Positions 53,777 through 61,851 of a stretch of 64,000 nt of DNA are shown piece after piece. Every line of letters starts with the position of its first letter. Within the stretch, counting starts at the first letter, position 1. The notes below the pieces were generated by a model that saw nothing but the letters and a program-made list of their open reading frames with translations, was not told where the DNA came from and made no database searches. Where the stretch lies: assembly GCA_963702165.1 (NCBI GenBank), contig OY969722.1:372001-436000 (forward strand), read 5' to 3'. The position numbers and the translations under genes were made by a program. The stretch is from Terrimesophilobacter sp963702165 (GTDB lineage: Bacteria; Actinomycetota; Actinomycetes; Actinomycetales; Microbacteriaceae).

Positions 53777-55261
53777 TCAGTGCGCGGCGGGCACCGGGGC
53801 CTCTGCGATCACGTCAGCCGGCTTCTTGATGAAGAACGACAGCGCGACACCGGCCAGCGAGATGATCGCTCCGACCAGGAAGGCAGCGCGCGTGCCCGCT
53901 GCCTCCGCCTCGACCACGGAGACACCCGTCGCTTCGAGCGCGGCAGCCTGCGTCGACATGACCGTGACGAGCAAGGCGATTCCCGCGGCGCCCGCTACCT
54001 GTTGGATGGTGCCGACGACCGCGCTCGCGTGCGAGTACAGGCTTGGCCGCACTGCGCCCAGCCCGGCAGTGAACAGCGGGGTGAACAGCATCCCGAGGCC
54101 GAGGTTCAGGATGATCTGCAGCGAAAGGACGAACCAGACCGAGGTGGTCGTCCCCACGGTGGTGAAGCCCCACAGCACGCCGCTGACGATCATCGTGCCG
54201 GGAATCACGAGCGGCTTTGGCCCGATGCGGTCGTACAGCCGGCCGATGAACGGCGCGAGCAGGCCCATCAGCAGTGCGCCGGGCATGATCATCAGCCCGG
54301 ACTCAAGCGCGGTGAGGCCAAGCACGCGCTGCAGGTAGAGCGGGAAGACGACGATCGTGCCGAACAGGGCGACCATGCTCACCGTCAGGATGCTCACCGA
54401 GGCGGTGAAGATCGGGGCGCGGAAGGTGCGCAGGTCGAGCAGGGCACGATCCTGGCGCTGCAGCAGCAGCTGGCGCCAGATGAAAATGGTCAGGGTCAGC
54501 GCGCCGACGGCCAGCGAGACCCACATCTGCGTCTCGGAGACGGCGATCGCGTCGCCCTTCTGGGTCGCGCTGGCGCCGACCAGGCTGAGCCCGTAAACCA
54601 GCCCACCGAAGGCGAACGCCGACAGGATCACCGAGGTCACGTCGATCGGAACCGGCCGCGGTTCGCTGACATTCTCGACGCGTCGGATGCCGATGACGAG
54701 CATCACCAGGGCGATCGGCAGCACCAGCCAGAACAGCCAGCGCCAGGTCAGCGTGCTGAGGATGAGGCCGGAGATCGTCGGGCCGAGCGCAGGCGCTACC
54801 GACATGACGATCGACACGTTGCCCATGGTCTTTCCGCGGGTCGCGGGCGGCACGAGGCTCATGATGGTCGTCATGAGCAGCGGCATCATGATCGCGGTAC
54901 CGGATGCCTGGACAACGCGCGAGACCAGCAGCACCTCGAAGCCCGGCGAGACCGCCGCCAGCAGGGTTCCGGCCGAGAACAGCGTCATGGCGGCGATGAA
55001 GATCGGCCGCGTGTTGTACCGCTGCAGCAGGAAGCCGGTGACGGGGATGACGACGGCCATGGTGAGCATGAACGCGGTCGTCAGCCACTGGGCGGCGCGA
55101 GCGTCGATGCTCAGATCGGTCATGAGCCGCGGGATCGCCACGCTCATGATGGTCTCGTTCAGGATCACCACGAACGCCGCGGCGAGCAACAGCCAGATCA
55201 CGCGCTGGTTGCGGCGCGAATGGTCGACGATCGGCTGTTCGACGGGAGCTGTGTTGGTCAA
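53777..55261 (-). CDS. MFS transporter, DHA2 (14-TM) drug exporter family
   Basis: The 494-residue transporter has 14 hydrophobic helices. It contains LNETIMSVAIPRLMTDLSIDARAAQWLTTAFMLTMAVVIPVTGFL and MMPLLMTTIMSLVPPATRGKTMGNVSIVMSVAPALGPTISGLIL, the signature of DHA2 antiporters. It probably exports toxic compounds with proton exchange. The start is TTG 55261 with AAGGA upstream. The 235-base divergent region to the kinase gene contains no gene I can support. Confidence 0.92.
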   Translation of the reverse strand: MTNTAPVEQPIVDHSRRNQRVIWLLLAAAFVVILNETIMSVAIPRLMTDLSIDARAAQWLTTAFMLTMAVVIPVTGFLLQRYNTRPIFIAAMTLFSAGTLLAAVSPGFEVLLVSRVVQASGTAIMMPLLMTTIMSLVPPATRGKTMGNVSIVMSVAPALGPTISGLILSTLTWRWLFWLVLPIALVMLVIGIRRVENVSEPRPVPIDVTSVILSAFAFGGLVYGLSLVGASATQKGDAIAVSETQMWVSLAVGALTLTIFIWRQLLLQRQDRALLDLRTFRAPIFTASVSILTVSMVALFGTIVVFPLYLQRVLGLTALESGLMIMPGALLMGLLAPFIGRLYDRIGPKPLVIPGTMIVSGVLWGFTTVGTTTSVWFVLSLQIILNLGLGMLFTPLFTAGLGAVRPSLYSHASAVVGTIQQVAGAAGIALLVTVMSTQAAALEATGVSVVEAEAAGTRAAFLVGAIISLAGVALSFFIKKPADVIAEAPVPAAH

Positions 55262-55496
55262 ATTCGTCCTTATGTGAGCACGGAGGATCGCGGCGTGGTT
55301 GCGAGGGAGACAGCGAAAGCTACCAGACGCAACCTACGTGTGACCGCAGACATTCCACCTAGGCGATATTCCCCTCATGTTTGGTGGGGTTAACCCGAAA
55401 CGGCATCCGTGAGTCACCCGGATGTTGCCGGATCCGCCCGTTCGCGAGGCTGGTTGTTGCTGGCGAACGGCGCCACGAAAGACGAGGAAAACAATC

Positions 55497-56846
55497 ATGA
55501 CCACTGAATCTGTCAGGCTTGAGCCCGTGAGTGAAGGAAGCGGCTACGGCGCACTCTGGCGCGGCGTTCCTCGTGAGCTCGGCTTCCTGCTGCCGACGCT
55601 CCCTATCATCGTCGTCGGCTTCTCAGTGATGGTGTCGCTGTTCTCTGCCGGCGCGGGCATGATCGTCATTTTCGTCGGCTTGTTCATCATTGTTGCTGCG
55701 CTGTACGTCGCACGCGGCTTCGGAACGCTCGAACTGGTGCGCTTGCGCGCGGCGGGGATGCCGGAGATCCCGCGCCCGAATTGGGGTGACTCGGATCGCA
55801 CCGGGCTGGCGCGCGCGCTCGGACCTCTCGCTGACGGCCGCTACTGGATCTACCTGCTGCACGGCCTGGTCGTGAACTTCGCCATCGGCATCGCAACCTG
55901 GTCGATCGCGATCACCTGGGTGGCGGGCACGCTCGGCGGACTGACCTTCTGGTTCTGGGACCGCTTCATTCCGCAGGGCGACTCGGACTTCTACCTATCC
56001 GAGGTGATCTTCGGGTTCCTCTTCCCCGGTGTGAGCCTGCCTGGCGGTCCCGAGGGCGACGCGCTGCTGAACTTCGCCTTCGGGATCATCTTCGCGCTCA
56101 CCCTGCCGTTCGTGACCCGCGGTCTCACCCGACTGCACCAGGTCGTTGCCCAGGGGATGCTCGGAGCCTGGCGTTCCGAGGCGCTCGAGCGTCGCGTCGT
56201 CGACCTCAACGAGTCCCGCGGCGCTGCCATCTCCGCCGAGGGTCACTCGCTGCGCCGGCTCGAGCGTGACATCCACGATGGTCCGCAGCAGCGCCTGGTG
56301 CGGCTGCAGATGGATCTCGCGTCCGCCGAGCGTGAGCTGGACAAGGATCCGGAGAACGCGCGCAAGCTGATCACCGAAGCGAACGAGCAGTCGAAGGCCG
56401 CGCTCGAAGAGCTGCGTGCTCTGTCCCGCGGTTTTGCCCCGCCGATCCTGATGGACCGCGGCCTGGCCGCTGCGCTGGAGTCGCTCGCCGCGCGTAACGC
56501 CGTGCCGGTCAGCTTCGTCAACGCGATCGACAGCTCGGTGCAGTTGCCGCAGGAGATCGAGCGCAACGCGTACTTCGTCGCCAGCGAACTGGTGACCAAT
56601 GCCACCAAGCATTCCGGGGCATCCGACATCGGGATGCAGCTCGCGCTGCACCGGGTCCCGGAGGGCGACGACTGGTGGCTCGACGTCACTGTCGCCGACA
56701 ACGGTTCTGGCGGCGCCGAGGCGAAGGATGGCCACGGCCTCGCTGGAATCGAGGAGCGCATCCGCGGCCTGGGCGGCATGTTCGAGCTGTCCAGCCCTGA
56801 GGGCGGCCCCACGGTGGCTACCGTGCACCTGCCCATCACCTACTGA
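55497..56846 (+). CDS. Sensor histidine kinase (DesK/NarX-like, HisKA_3)
   Basis: The 449-residue membrane kinase has an N-terminal sensor part with hydrophobic segments at about 20-42, 45-65, 110-135 and 190-215. The phosphoacceptor His260 sits in RLERDIHDGPQQRLVRLQMDLA, typical of HisKA_3, and the ATPase domain has ELVTNATKHSGASDI (N box), VADNGSGG and HGLAGIEERIRGLGG. The ATG at 55497 with GAGGAAA upstream is the start. The matching regulator is the next gene, past a 90-base hairpin element. Confidence 0.93.
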   Translation: MTTESVRLEPVSEGSGYGALWRGVPRELGFLLPTLPIIVVGFSVMVSLFSAGAGMIVIFVGLFIIVAALYVARGFGTLELVRLRAAGMPEIPRPNWGDSDRTGLARALGPLADGRYWIYLLHGLVVNFAIGIATWSIAITWVAGTLGGLTFWFWDRFIPQGDSDFYLSEVIFGFLFPGVSLPGGPEGDALLNFAFGIIFALTLPFVTRGLTRLHQVVAQGMLGAWRSEALERRVVDLNESRGAAISAEGHSLRRLERDIHDGPQQRLVRLQMDLASAERELDKDPENARKLITEANEQSKAALEELRALSRGFAPPILMDRGLAAALESLAARNAVPVSFVNAIDSSVQLPQEIERNAYFVASELVTNATKHSGASDIGMQLALHRVPEGDDWWLDVTVADNGSGGAEAKDGHGLAGIEERIRGLGGMFELSSPEGGPTVATVHLPITY

Positions 56847-56851
56847 CCGTC

Positions 56852-56941
56852 TTAACCCGTTTCAAGGAGAAACCCGAACCTGGGATGCTCGACAGTGGGA
56901 ACTGGCGAGTCTGGGCTAAGGATGTCCTTGAAACGGGTTAA
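56852..56941. repeat. Inverted-repeat element, copy A
   Basis: Perfect 17-bp arms TTAACCCGTTTCAAGGA (56852-56868) and complement (56925-56941) flank a 56-base loop. The arms correspond to those of the element at 38421-38505. It is inserted between a histidine kinase gene and its response regulator gene, 5 bases after the kinase stop. Confidence 0.7.
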
Positions 56942-56965
56942 TTCGTTCGCCCCTAGAGTGGGGCG

Positions 56966-57613
56966 GTGAGTTCTCTTCGTGTGGTCGTGGCGGATGATTC
57001 GGTGCTGCTTCGCGAGGGACTCGTGCGGGTGCTCGGCGAGGCCGGCGTCGACGTCATCGGGGCGTTCGGTGACGGCGAAGAGCTGATCGCGAGCCTGCCC
57101 GAGCTGCGGCCCGACCTGGCGGTGCTCGACGTTCGCATGCCGCCGACCTTCCGGGATGAGGGAGTGCGCGCGGCGATCAGGGCGCGCGAGCTGCAGCCGA
57201 ACCTCGGCATCCTGCTGCTGTCGCAGTACGTCGAGGTCGCCTACGCGAGCGAGCTGCTCTCATCCGGCAGCGGCGGCATCGGCTACCTGCTGAAGGATCG
57301 CGTCGCGAGCCTCGACGAGCTGAAGGATGCGATCGAGCGCATCGCCGCGGGCGGTACCGTGCTCGACCCCGAGGTGGTCACGCAGCTGCTCGGCCGACGT
57401 CAGAATCCGCTGGAGAGCCTCACACCGCGTGAGCGCGAGGTGATCACGCTCATGGCGGAGGGCAAGACGAACGCGGCAATCGCATCCGCGCTGTTCATCG
57501 GCACCGGCGCGGTGGAGAAGAACGTGACGTCGATCTTCCAGAAGCTGGGCCTCGAGGACTCCGGCACCGACCACCGCCGGGTGCTCGCGGTGCTTGCCTG
57601 GCTGCAGCGCTGA
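56966..57613 (+). CDS. LuxR/NarL-family response regulator
   Basis: The 215-residue regulator has a receiver domain with phosphoacceptor Asp55 (DLAVLDVRMPPTF) and acidic Asp10/Asp11. The LuxR-type helix-turn-helix is ESLTPREREVITLMAEGKTNAAIASALFIGTGAVEKNVTSIFQKLGL. It forms a two-component pair with the DesK-like kinase just upstream. The target genes are unknown. Start GTG at 56966. Confidence 0.94.
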   Translation: MSSLRVVVADDSVLLREGLVRVLGEAGVDVIGAFGDGEELIASLPELRPDLAVLDVRMPPTFRDEGVRAAIRARELQPNLGILLLSQYVEVAYASELLSSGSGGIGYLLKDRVASLDELKDAIERIAAGGTVLDPEVVTQLLGRRQNPLESLTPREREVITLMAEGKTNAAIASALFIGTGAVEKNVTSIFQKLGLEDSGTDHRRVLAVLAWLQR

Positions 57614-57627
57614 CCCGCGCGCTCCTT

Positions 57628-57667
57628 CCGGACAGCCGCGCCCGTTGCGCGGGCCGCGGCTGACCGG
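57628..57667. terminator. GC-rich hairpin after response regulator gene
   Basis: Arms CCGGACAGCCGCG (57628-57640) and CGCGGCTGACCGG (57655-57667) pair at 12 of 13 positions around a 14-base loop. It lies 14 bases after the response regulator stop and faces the end of the convergent TauE gene. Confidence 0.5.
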
Positions 57668-57676
57668 AGCCCCTGC

Positions 57677-57730
57677 GGATGTCCGCAAGTGCGCGCCTGT
57701 CCACAAGGGTCCGGATGTCCGGAAGTGCGC
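57677..57730. repeat. Two 18-base direct repeats in the regulator/TauE gap
   Basis: GGATGTCCGCAAGTGCGC (57677-57694) is repeated with one change at 57713-57730. The repeats are 36 bases apart, within the intergenic region between convergent genes. Confidence 0.55.
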
Positions 57731-57775
57731 AGACGGCCCGCAATCGGAGCGCCGACGTCTAGCTGCGGTCGCGGG

Positions 57776-58525
57776 CTAGAAGCCCAGGACGACGATCGCC
57801 GCGACGCTGACGGCGACAACCATGACCCGGAGGATGACGGGGCTCAGGCGTGGTCCCAGCACGGAACCTACGTACCCGCCGATCACCGAGCTGACCGAAA
57901 TGATCAGAATCGGCTGCCACTCGAGCGGGCCGATCAGCGCAAAGACGATGGTGGCGGCCATTCCGGCAACGGTCTGCAGAAGGTTCTTCAGGGCGTTGTT
58001 CTGCTGCAGTGTGTTCTGCAAGGTGACCCCGAGGACCCCGATGATGAGTACGCCCTGAGCAGCCCCGAAATACCCGCCATAAACCCCGGTCGCCGCGGTC
58101 AGGACGTGCGCGGTAACGCGACCACTGCGCCGTCCCGTGATTCCCTGTCGTCGTGACCGACTCACCAGCGGCTGCACGAGCACGAGGATGCAGCCGAGCC
58201 CGATGAGGTATGGGACGACGAACTCGAAGATTGCGCTGGGCAGTTTCAGGATGAGGAGCGCGCCGGCTATCGCCCCGCAGAATGTGACAGCACTGAGGGT
58301 CCACAGGTTCGAGCCCTGGCCGCGCAGTTCTTTCCGATAGCCGATGGTGCCGGAGATGTTGCCGGCCATCAGACCGATCGTGTTTGAGATGTTCGCCGTG
58401 ACCGGTGGGAATCCGAGCCACAGGAGAACCGGAAAGGTGAAGAGCGATCCTGATCCGACGAGCACATTGATCAGGCCAGCCGCGGCCCCGGCCGCCGCAA
58501 GCACGGCAACGCTGATTACATCCAA
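57776..58525 (-). CDS. TauE/SafE family sulfite/organosulfonate exporter
   Basis: This 249-residue transporter has eight hydrophobic helices in two repeats. The characteristic openings are GAAAGLINVLVGSGSLFTFPVLLWLGFPPVTANISNTIGL and ATGVYGGYFGAAQGVLIIGVLGVTLQNTLQQNNALKNLL. TauE/SafE proteins export sulfite or small sulfonates, but many members are uncharacterised. The TTG at 58525 is the only start, as an in-frame TGA lies just upstream. It is divergent from the GntR regulator gene. Confidence 0.92.
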   Translation of the reverse strand: MDVISVAVLAAAGAAAGLINVLVGSGSLFTFPVLLWLGFPPVTANISNTIGLMAGNISGTIGYRKELRGQGSNLWTLSAVTFCGAIAGALLILKLPSAIFEFVVPYLIGLGCILVLVQPLVSRSRRQGITGRRSGRVTAHVLTAATGVYGGYFGAAQGVLIIGVLGVTLQNTLQQNNALKNLLQTVAGMAATIVFALIGPLEWQPILIISVSSVIGGYVGSVLGPRLSPVILRVMVVAVSVAAIVVLGF

Positions 58526-58603
58526 TGCGCCACTAACCCTTCACCGGACCGGGCTAGTGCCCCCAACGTGCTGTGCTGCAAGTGTACCAACTGGTCATAT
58601 GGC

Positions 58604-58632
58604 TTGACGGTCCGACCAATTTCCTGCACTAT
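58604..58632 (+). promoter_or_regulatory. Promoter with embedded palindrome before GntR gene (probable leaderless start)
   Basis: A -35 TTGACG (58604-58609) and -10 CACTAT (58627-58632) are 17 bases apart. The start codon lies only 6 bases after the -10, so the predicted transcript would begin at the ATG. The spacer carries the palindrome GGTCCGACC (58609-58617), a plausible autoregulatory operator for the GntR protein. Confidence 0.5.
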
Positions 58633-58638
58633 GGGCGC

Positions 58639-59331
58639 ATGGACTCCACGGCGGCTTTTCCAGACCTCGGTGACATCACACGAGTGTCGACCTCGTCCGT
58701 GGTCGCAGCTCGCCTGATCGACCTGATCAGCTCTGGTGCCCTCAAGCCCGGGACCGCTCTTCCTCCGGAACGTGACTTGGCATCATCGCTGGCGGTGTCG
58801 CGCTCGACGTTGCGCGAGGCAATCCATGAGCTGACGCTGAAGGGGTTCATCACGCGAAAGCAGGGGTCCGGATCCTTTGTGTCGATTCCCTCGGACTCCT
58901 CCAACGAATTGCTGTCCGACCTCGGTGCAAGCGAGCGCGAAGCTCGCGAGGTTGTGGACTTCCGTCTGGTCTTTGAGCCACACATGGCTCAACTTGCGGC
59001 GCTGCGCGCAACCGACAGCGACCTGGTTCGACTCAGTGACTTGTGCGATTACGACCCAGTCGCTGCTGATCCTGACGAATCCATGGACCTCGACCACCGT
59101 TTTCACCAGGCGATCGCGGACGCGACGCAGAACCGCCTCCTGATGACACTGTGTGCGACGTCAAGCGGCTGGATTGCCGAGCTGCGGTCGAGGTCGCACG
59201 CAACCGGAGAGAATCGCCGGGCGTCGCTGGAAGGTCACCGCAAGATCGTGGAAGCGATCCGCGCCCGCGACTCTGCCGCGGCCGAGGCCGCAATGCATGA
59301 ACACATCATGCTGGTCGGGTTCCTCGACTAG
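58639..59331 (+). CDS. GntR family (FadR/FCD subgroup) regulator
   Basis: The 230-residue regulator has a winged helix-turn-helix (VVAARLIDLISSGALKPGTALPPERDLASSLAVSRSTLREAIHELTLKGFITRKQGSGSFVS) and a helical FCD ligand domain with the metal-type residues in DLDHRFHQAIADAT and the terminal HEHIML. It is next to a ureohydrolase and an MHS transporter on the same strand and a TauE exporter on the other, so it probably controls these. ATG 58639 is the first codon after a strong -10 element. Confidence 0.9.
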   Translation: MDSTAAFPDLGDITRVSTSSVVAARLIDLISSGALKPGTALPPERDLASSLAVSRSTLREAIHELTLKGFITRKQGSGSFVSIPSDSSNELLSDLGASEREAREVVDFRLVFEPHMAQLAALRATDSDLVRLSDLCDYDPVAADPDESMDLDHRFHQAIADATQNRLLMTLCATSSGWIAELRSRSHATGENRRASLEGHRKIVEAIRARDSAAAEAAMHEHIMLVGFLD

Positions 59332-59375
59332 CTCACCCTCGTCGTCCTGAGTCGGCCCAAGTCACGGGAAGCTCC

Positions 59376-60365
59376 GTGCGCCTGTTCTCAGACCGTTCCT
59401 TGACAGCGCCGTTACAGAAAGAAGTGAGAGAGCCCTTGAACCACCACCACGACACGAGCGGACTCCGGAACACGCGCCCGGGTCACGGAACGCTCATGGG
59501 AGTTCCGAGTTTCCAGGCCGGCGTGAATGCTGACGCGGTGGTGCTCGGAATTCCCTACGACATCGCCACGCACCCGCATCGGGTCGGCTCCCGTCTCGGG
59601 CCCGACCATGTCCGGTTCCAGTCGGTGCAGACACGTCCCTACCTCTCCGATGCCCAACAAACTGCAGGTCATGGCCTGATCGTTGCCGATGCAGGCAACG
59701 TGATAGTCACCCCCGGAAGGTCCGAGGAGGCGTTTGTCTCCATTCAGGCGGCCGTCGAGCAGATTCTGGATGCGGGTGCGGTTCCTGTCACCCTGGGCGG
59801 TGATGGCGCGGTAACACTGCCCCAACTAAGGGCAGTATCGGCGGCGCATCCGGGGCTCGTCGTCGTGCACCTCGATGCGCACACCGACTGTTACCCGGTC
59901 GACCCGGATGAACCGTTCACGAATGCGACCACGTTCACCCATGCCGCCTCGGAGGGTCTCCTCGACGTGGCATCGAGTTTCCACCTCGGTGTCCGCGGCA
60001 CATCCTCCCTCGGCGGCGTGGTCGACTTCGCTCGCCAAGTCGGCTATCGAGTCTCCAGCGCTCAGGAGCTCCTCGACTTGGGGATGGCGAATGTGGCGAG
60101 CGAGATCCTGCGAACGGTGGGGAGCCGGCCGGTTTACCTCTGCTGGGACATGGACGTGTTCGATCCGTCCGTGGCGCCCGGGGTCTGCACTCCGGAATGG
60201 GGCGGACTTTCGGCCGCGCAGGGTATTGAGCTCATGCGTTCGTTCGCACAGCTGAACCTCGTCGCGGTGGACATCAACACGGTCAGCCCGCCTCACGACC
60301 CCACCGGCTCCACCGGCAGTCTCGCCGCACGCGTGCTGCTCGAAGCGCTTCACAGCCTGGCCTGA
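59376..60365 (+). CDS. Ureohydrolase (arginase/agmatinase) family protein
   Basis: This 329-residue protein has most of the binuclear manganese site: VVHLDAHTDCYPV and CWDMDVFDPSVAPG. The first motif reads VTLGGDGAVTLP, with Gly (codon at 59805-59807) where arginases and agmatinases have a metal-binding His. The substrate is therefore uncertain and could be a guanidino compound or something else. The start may be GTG 59376 or TTG 59436. It lies between a GntR regulator and an MHS permease, suggesting catabolism of an imported substrate. Confidence 0.85.
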   Translation: MRLFSDRSLTAPLQKEVREPLNHHHDTSGLRNTRPGHGTLMGVPSFQAGVNADAVVLGIPYDIATHPHRVGSRLGPDHVRFQSVQTRPYLSDAQQTAGHGLIVADAGNVIVTPGRSEEAFVSIQAAVEQILDAGAVPVTLGGDGAVTLPQLRAVSAAHPGLVVVHLDAHTDCYPVDPDEPFTNATTFTHAASEGLLDVASSFHLGVRGTSSLGGVVDFARQVGYRVSSAQELLDLGMANVASEILRTVGSRPVYLCWDMDVFDPSVAPGVCTPEWGGLSAAQGIELMRSFAQLNLVAVDINTVSPPHDPTGSTGSLAARVLLEALHSLA

Positions 60366-60426
60366 TTCGGTCACGCGTCAACTTCAACGACCCAACACCA
60401 TAAGAAACACCCTGCAAAGGAGCAAC

Positions 60427-61767
60427 ATGTCCAGAACCAATCCGCCTTCAGCACAGAAGTACGGAGGCGCACGAAGGGCGGCACTCGCAGCCTTCAGCGG
60501 ACAAGCCATCGAGTACTACGACTTTGCCCTGTACGGGACAGCGGCCGCACTGGTCTTCGGACGGCTGTTCTTCCCGGGTGACGATCCCGCGGTCGAGACG
60601 ATGATGGCGTTCGCCACCTTCGCGGTGGGATTCCTCTGCCGTCCGATCGGTGGCCTCATTTTCGGGCACATCGGCGACAAGTTCGGTCGCAAGGGGGCGC
60701 TTATCATCACCCTCCTCCTGATGGGTGGGGCGACGACCCTCATCGGGGTGCTTCCCACCTTCGAAGCGGTGGGGATCCTCGCTCCAGCGCTTCTCATCGC
60801 CTTGCGCGTCGTTCAGGGCATTGCGCTCGGTGGCGAGTGGGGCGGAGCGACCCTCGTGGCAATCGAACATGCGCCGAAGCACAAGCGGGCGTTCTATGGT
60901 GCGATTCCCCAACTCGGTTCTCCGGCTGGGCTTCTGCTCTCGACTGTCGCACTCCTGATTGTCGGCACGCTTCCGGACGAGCAATTCGACTCCTGGGGAT
61001 GGCGGATTCCCTTCCTTCTCTCTGCGGTGCTCCTCGGAATCGGCATGTTCATCCGGCTGAAGGTTGCCGAGACGCCTGACTTCGAGGAGAAGAAGACTGC
61101 CCCGGTGAAGAGCCAGATCCCGCTGTTCGAAGTGATCAGGACCGCTCCGAAGGCGATCATCTTCGGCATCATGGCCGTTCTGCTGAGCACCGGTGGCTAC
61201 TACCTGATCAACACTTTCACGACGAGCTACGTGGTCAATGAGCTCGGAATGGATAAGTCGATTGGGTTGACCGCACAGGTCATCAACGCGATCGTGCAGG
61301 GCTGCTTGCTGCTGTTCGTCGGCGTTCTTGGCGTCCGGCGCTCGCCGCGCATTCTGGTCGCGATCGCCACCACCCTCATGGCAGGCTGGGCGTTCCCGCT
61401 GTACTGGTTGATGCACCAGGGGCTGCCCGTTGCGATCTTCGGCGGACTCGTCGTCGCGACGATCTTCCAGACCGTGGTCTGGGCGCTGCTGCCGACGCTC
61501 CTGTCGAGCCAGTTCCCGGCGCACGTGCGATACACCGGAATCTCTCTGGTCTACCAGGGCGGTGCATCCATCGGCGGATTCATGCCGCTGGTCGCGTTGG
61601 TCATGCTGTCGACCTTCGACGGCAGTCCGTGGGCGGTTGCGAGCCTGCTGAGCGCGGTAGCGATCATCACCGCGATAGGAGCACTCGGTCTGACGAAGAC
61701 CTGGACCTCGGACGAGTCCGAGACCGAGGCGTCCGCAGTGCCAGCAGACGAGCTGCAGGCGCGATAG
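60427..61767 (+). CDS. MHS family MFS transporter
   Basis: This 446-residue permease belongs to the metabolite:H+ symporter group (ShiA, KgtP and ProP relatives), with twelve hydrophobic helices. Signatures are FSGQAIEYYDFALYGTAAALVFGRLFFP and GHIGDKFGRKGALIITLLLMGGATTLIGVLPTF, then RVVQGIALGGEWGGATLVAIEHAPKHKRAFYG. AAAGGAG precedes the ATG. It probably imports the substrate of the upstream ureohydrolase. A strong terminator follows. Confidence 0.93.
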   Translation: MSRTNPPSAQKYGGARRAALAAFSGQAIEYYDFALYGTAAALVFGRLFFPGDDPAVETMMAFATFAVGFLCRPIGGLIFGHIGDKFGRKGALIITLLLMGGATTLIGVLPTFEAVGILAPALLIALRVVQGIALGGEWGGATLVAIEHAPKHKRAFYGAIPQLGSPAGLLLSTVALLIVGTLPDEQFDSWGWRIPFLLSAVLLGIGMFIRLKVAETPDFEEKKTAPVKSQIPLFEVIRTAPKAIIFGIMAVLLSTGGYYLINTFTTSYVVNELGMDKSIGLTAQVINAIVQGCLLLFVGVLGVRRSPRILVAIATTLMAGWAFPLYWLMHQGLPVAIFGGLVVATIFQTVVWALLPTLLSSQFPAHVRYTGISLVYQGGASIGGFMPLVALVMLSTFDGSPWAVASLLSAVAIITAIGALGLTKTWTSDESETEASAVPADELQAR

Positions 61768-61781
61768 GTCTGACCAAAGAC

Positions 61782-61818
61782 GACAATGGTGCCGGCCGCG
61801 TTGGCCGGCACCATTGTC
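61782..61818 (+). terminator. Perfect 16-bp hairpin terminator
   Basis: GACAATGGTGCCGGCC (61782-61797), loop GCGTT and the exact complement (61803-61818) lie 14 bases after the MHS transporter stop. They precede the convergent SCO7613-like gene, so the hairpin can serve both transcripts. Confidence 0.8.
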
Positions 61819-61851
61819 ATTTCCAGAGCACCAGACTTGGCGATCGAGCTC

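Noticed and set aside
53780..55393. 537-residue open frame antisense to the MFS exporter
   Set aside because: It is Arg/Asp/Gln/His-rich with no domain, as expected opposite a hydrophobic membrane-protein gene.
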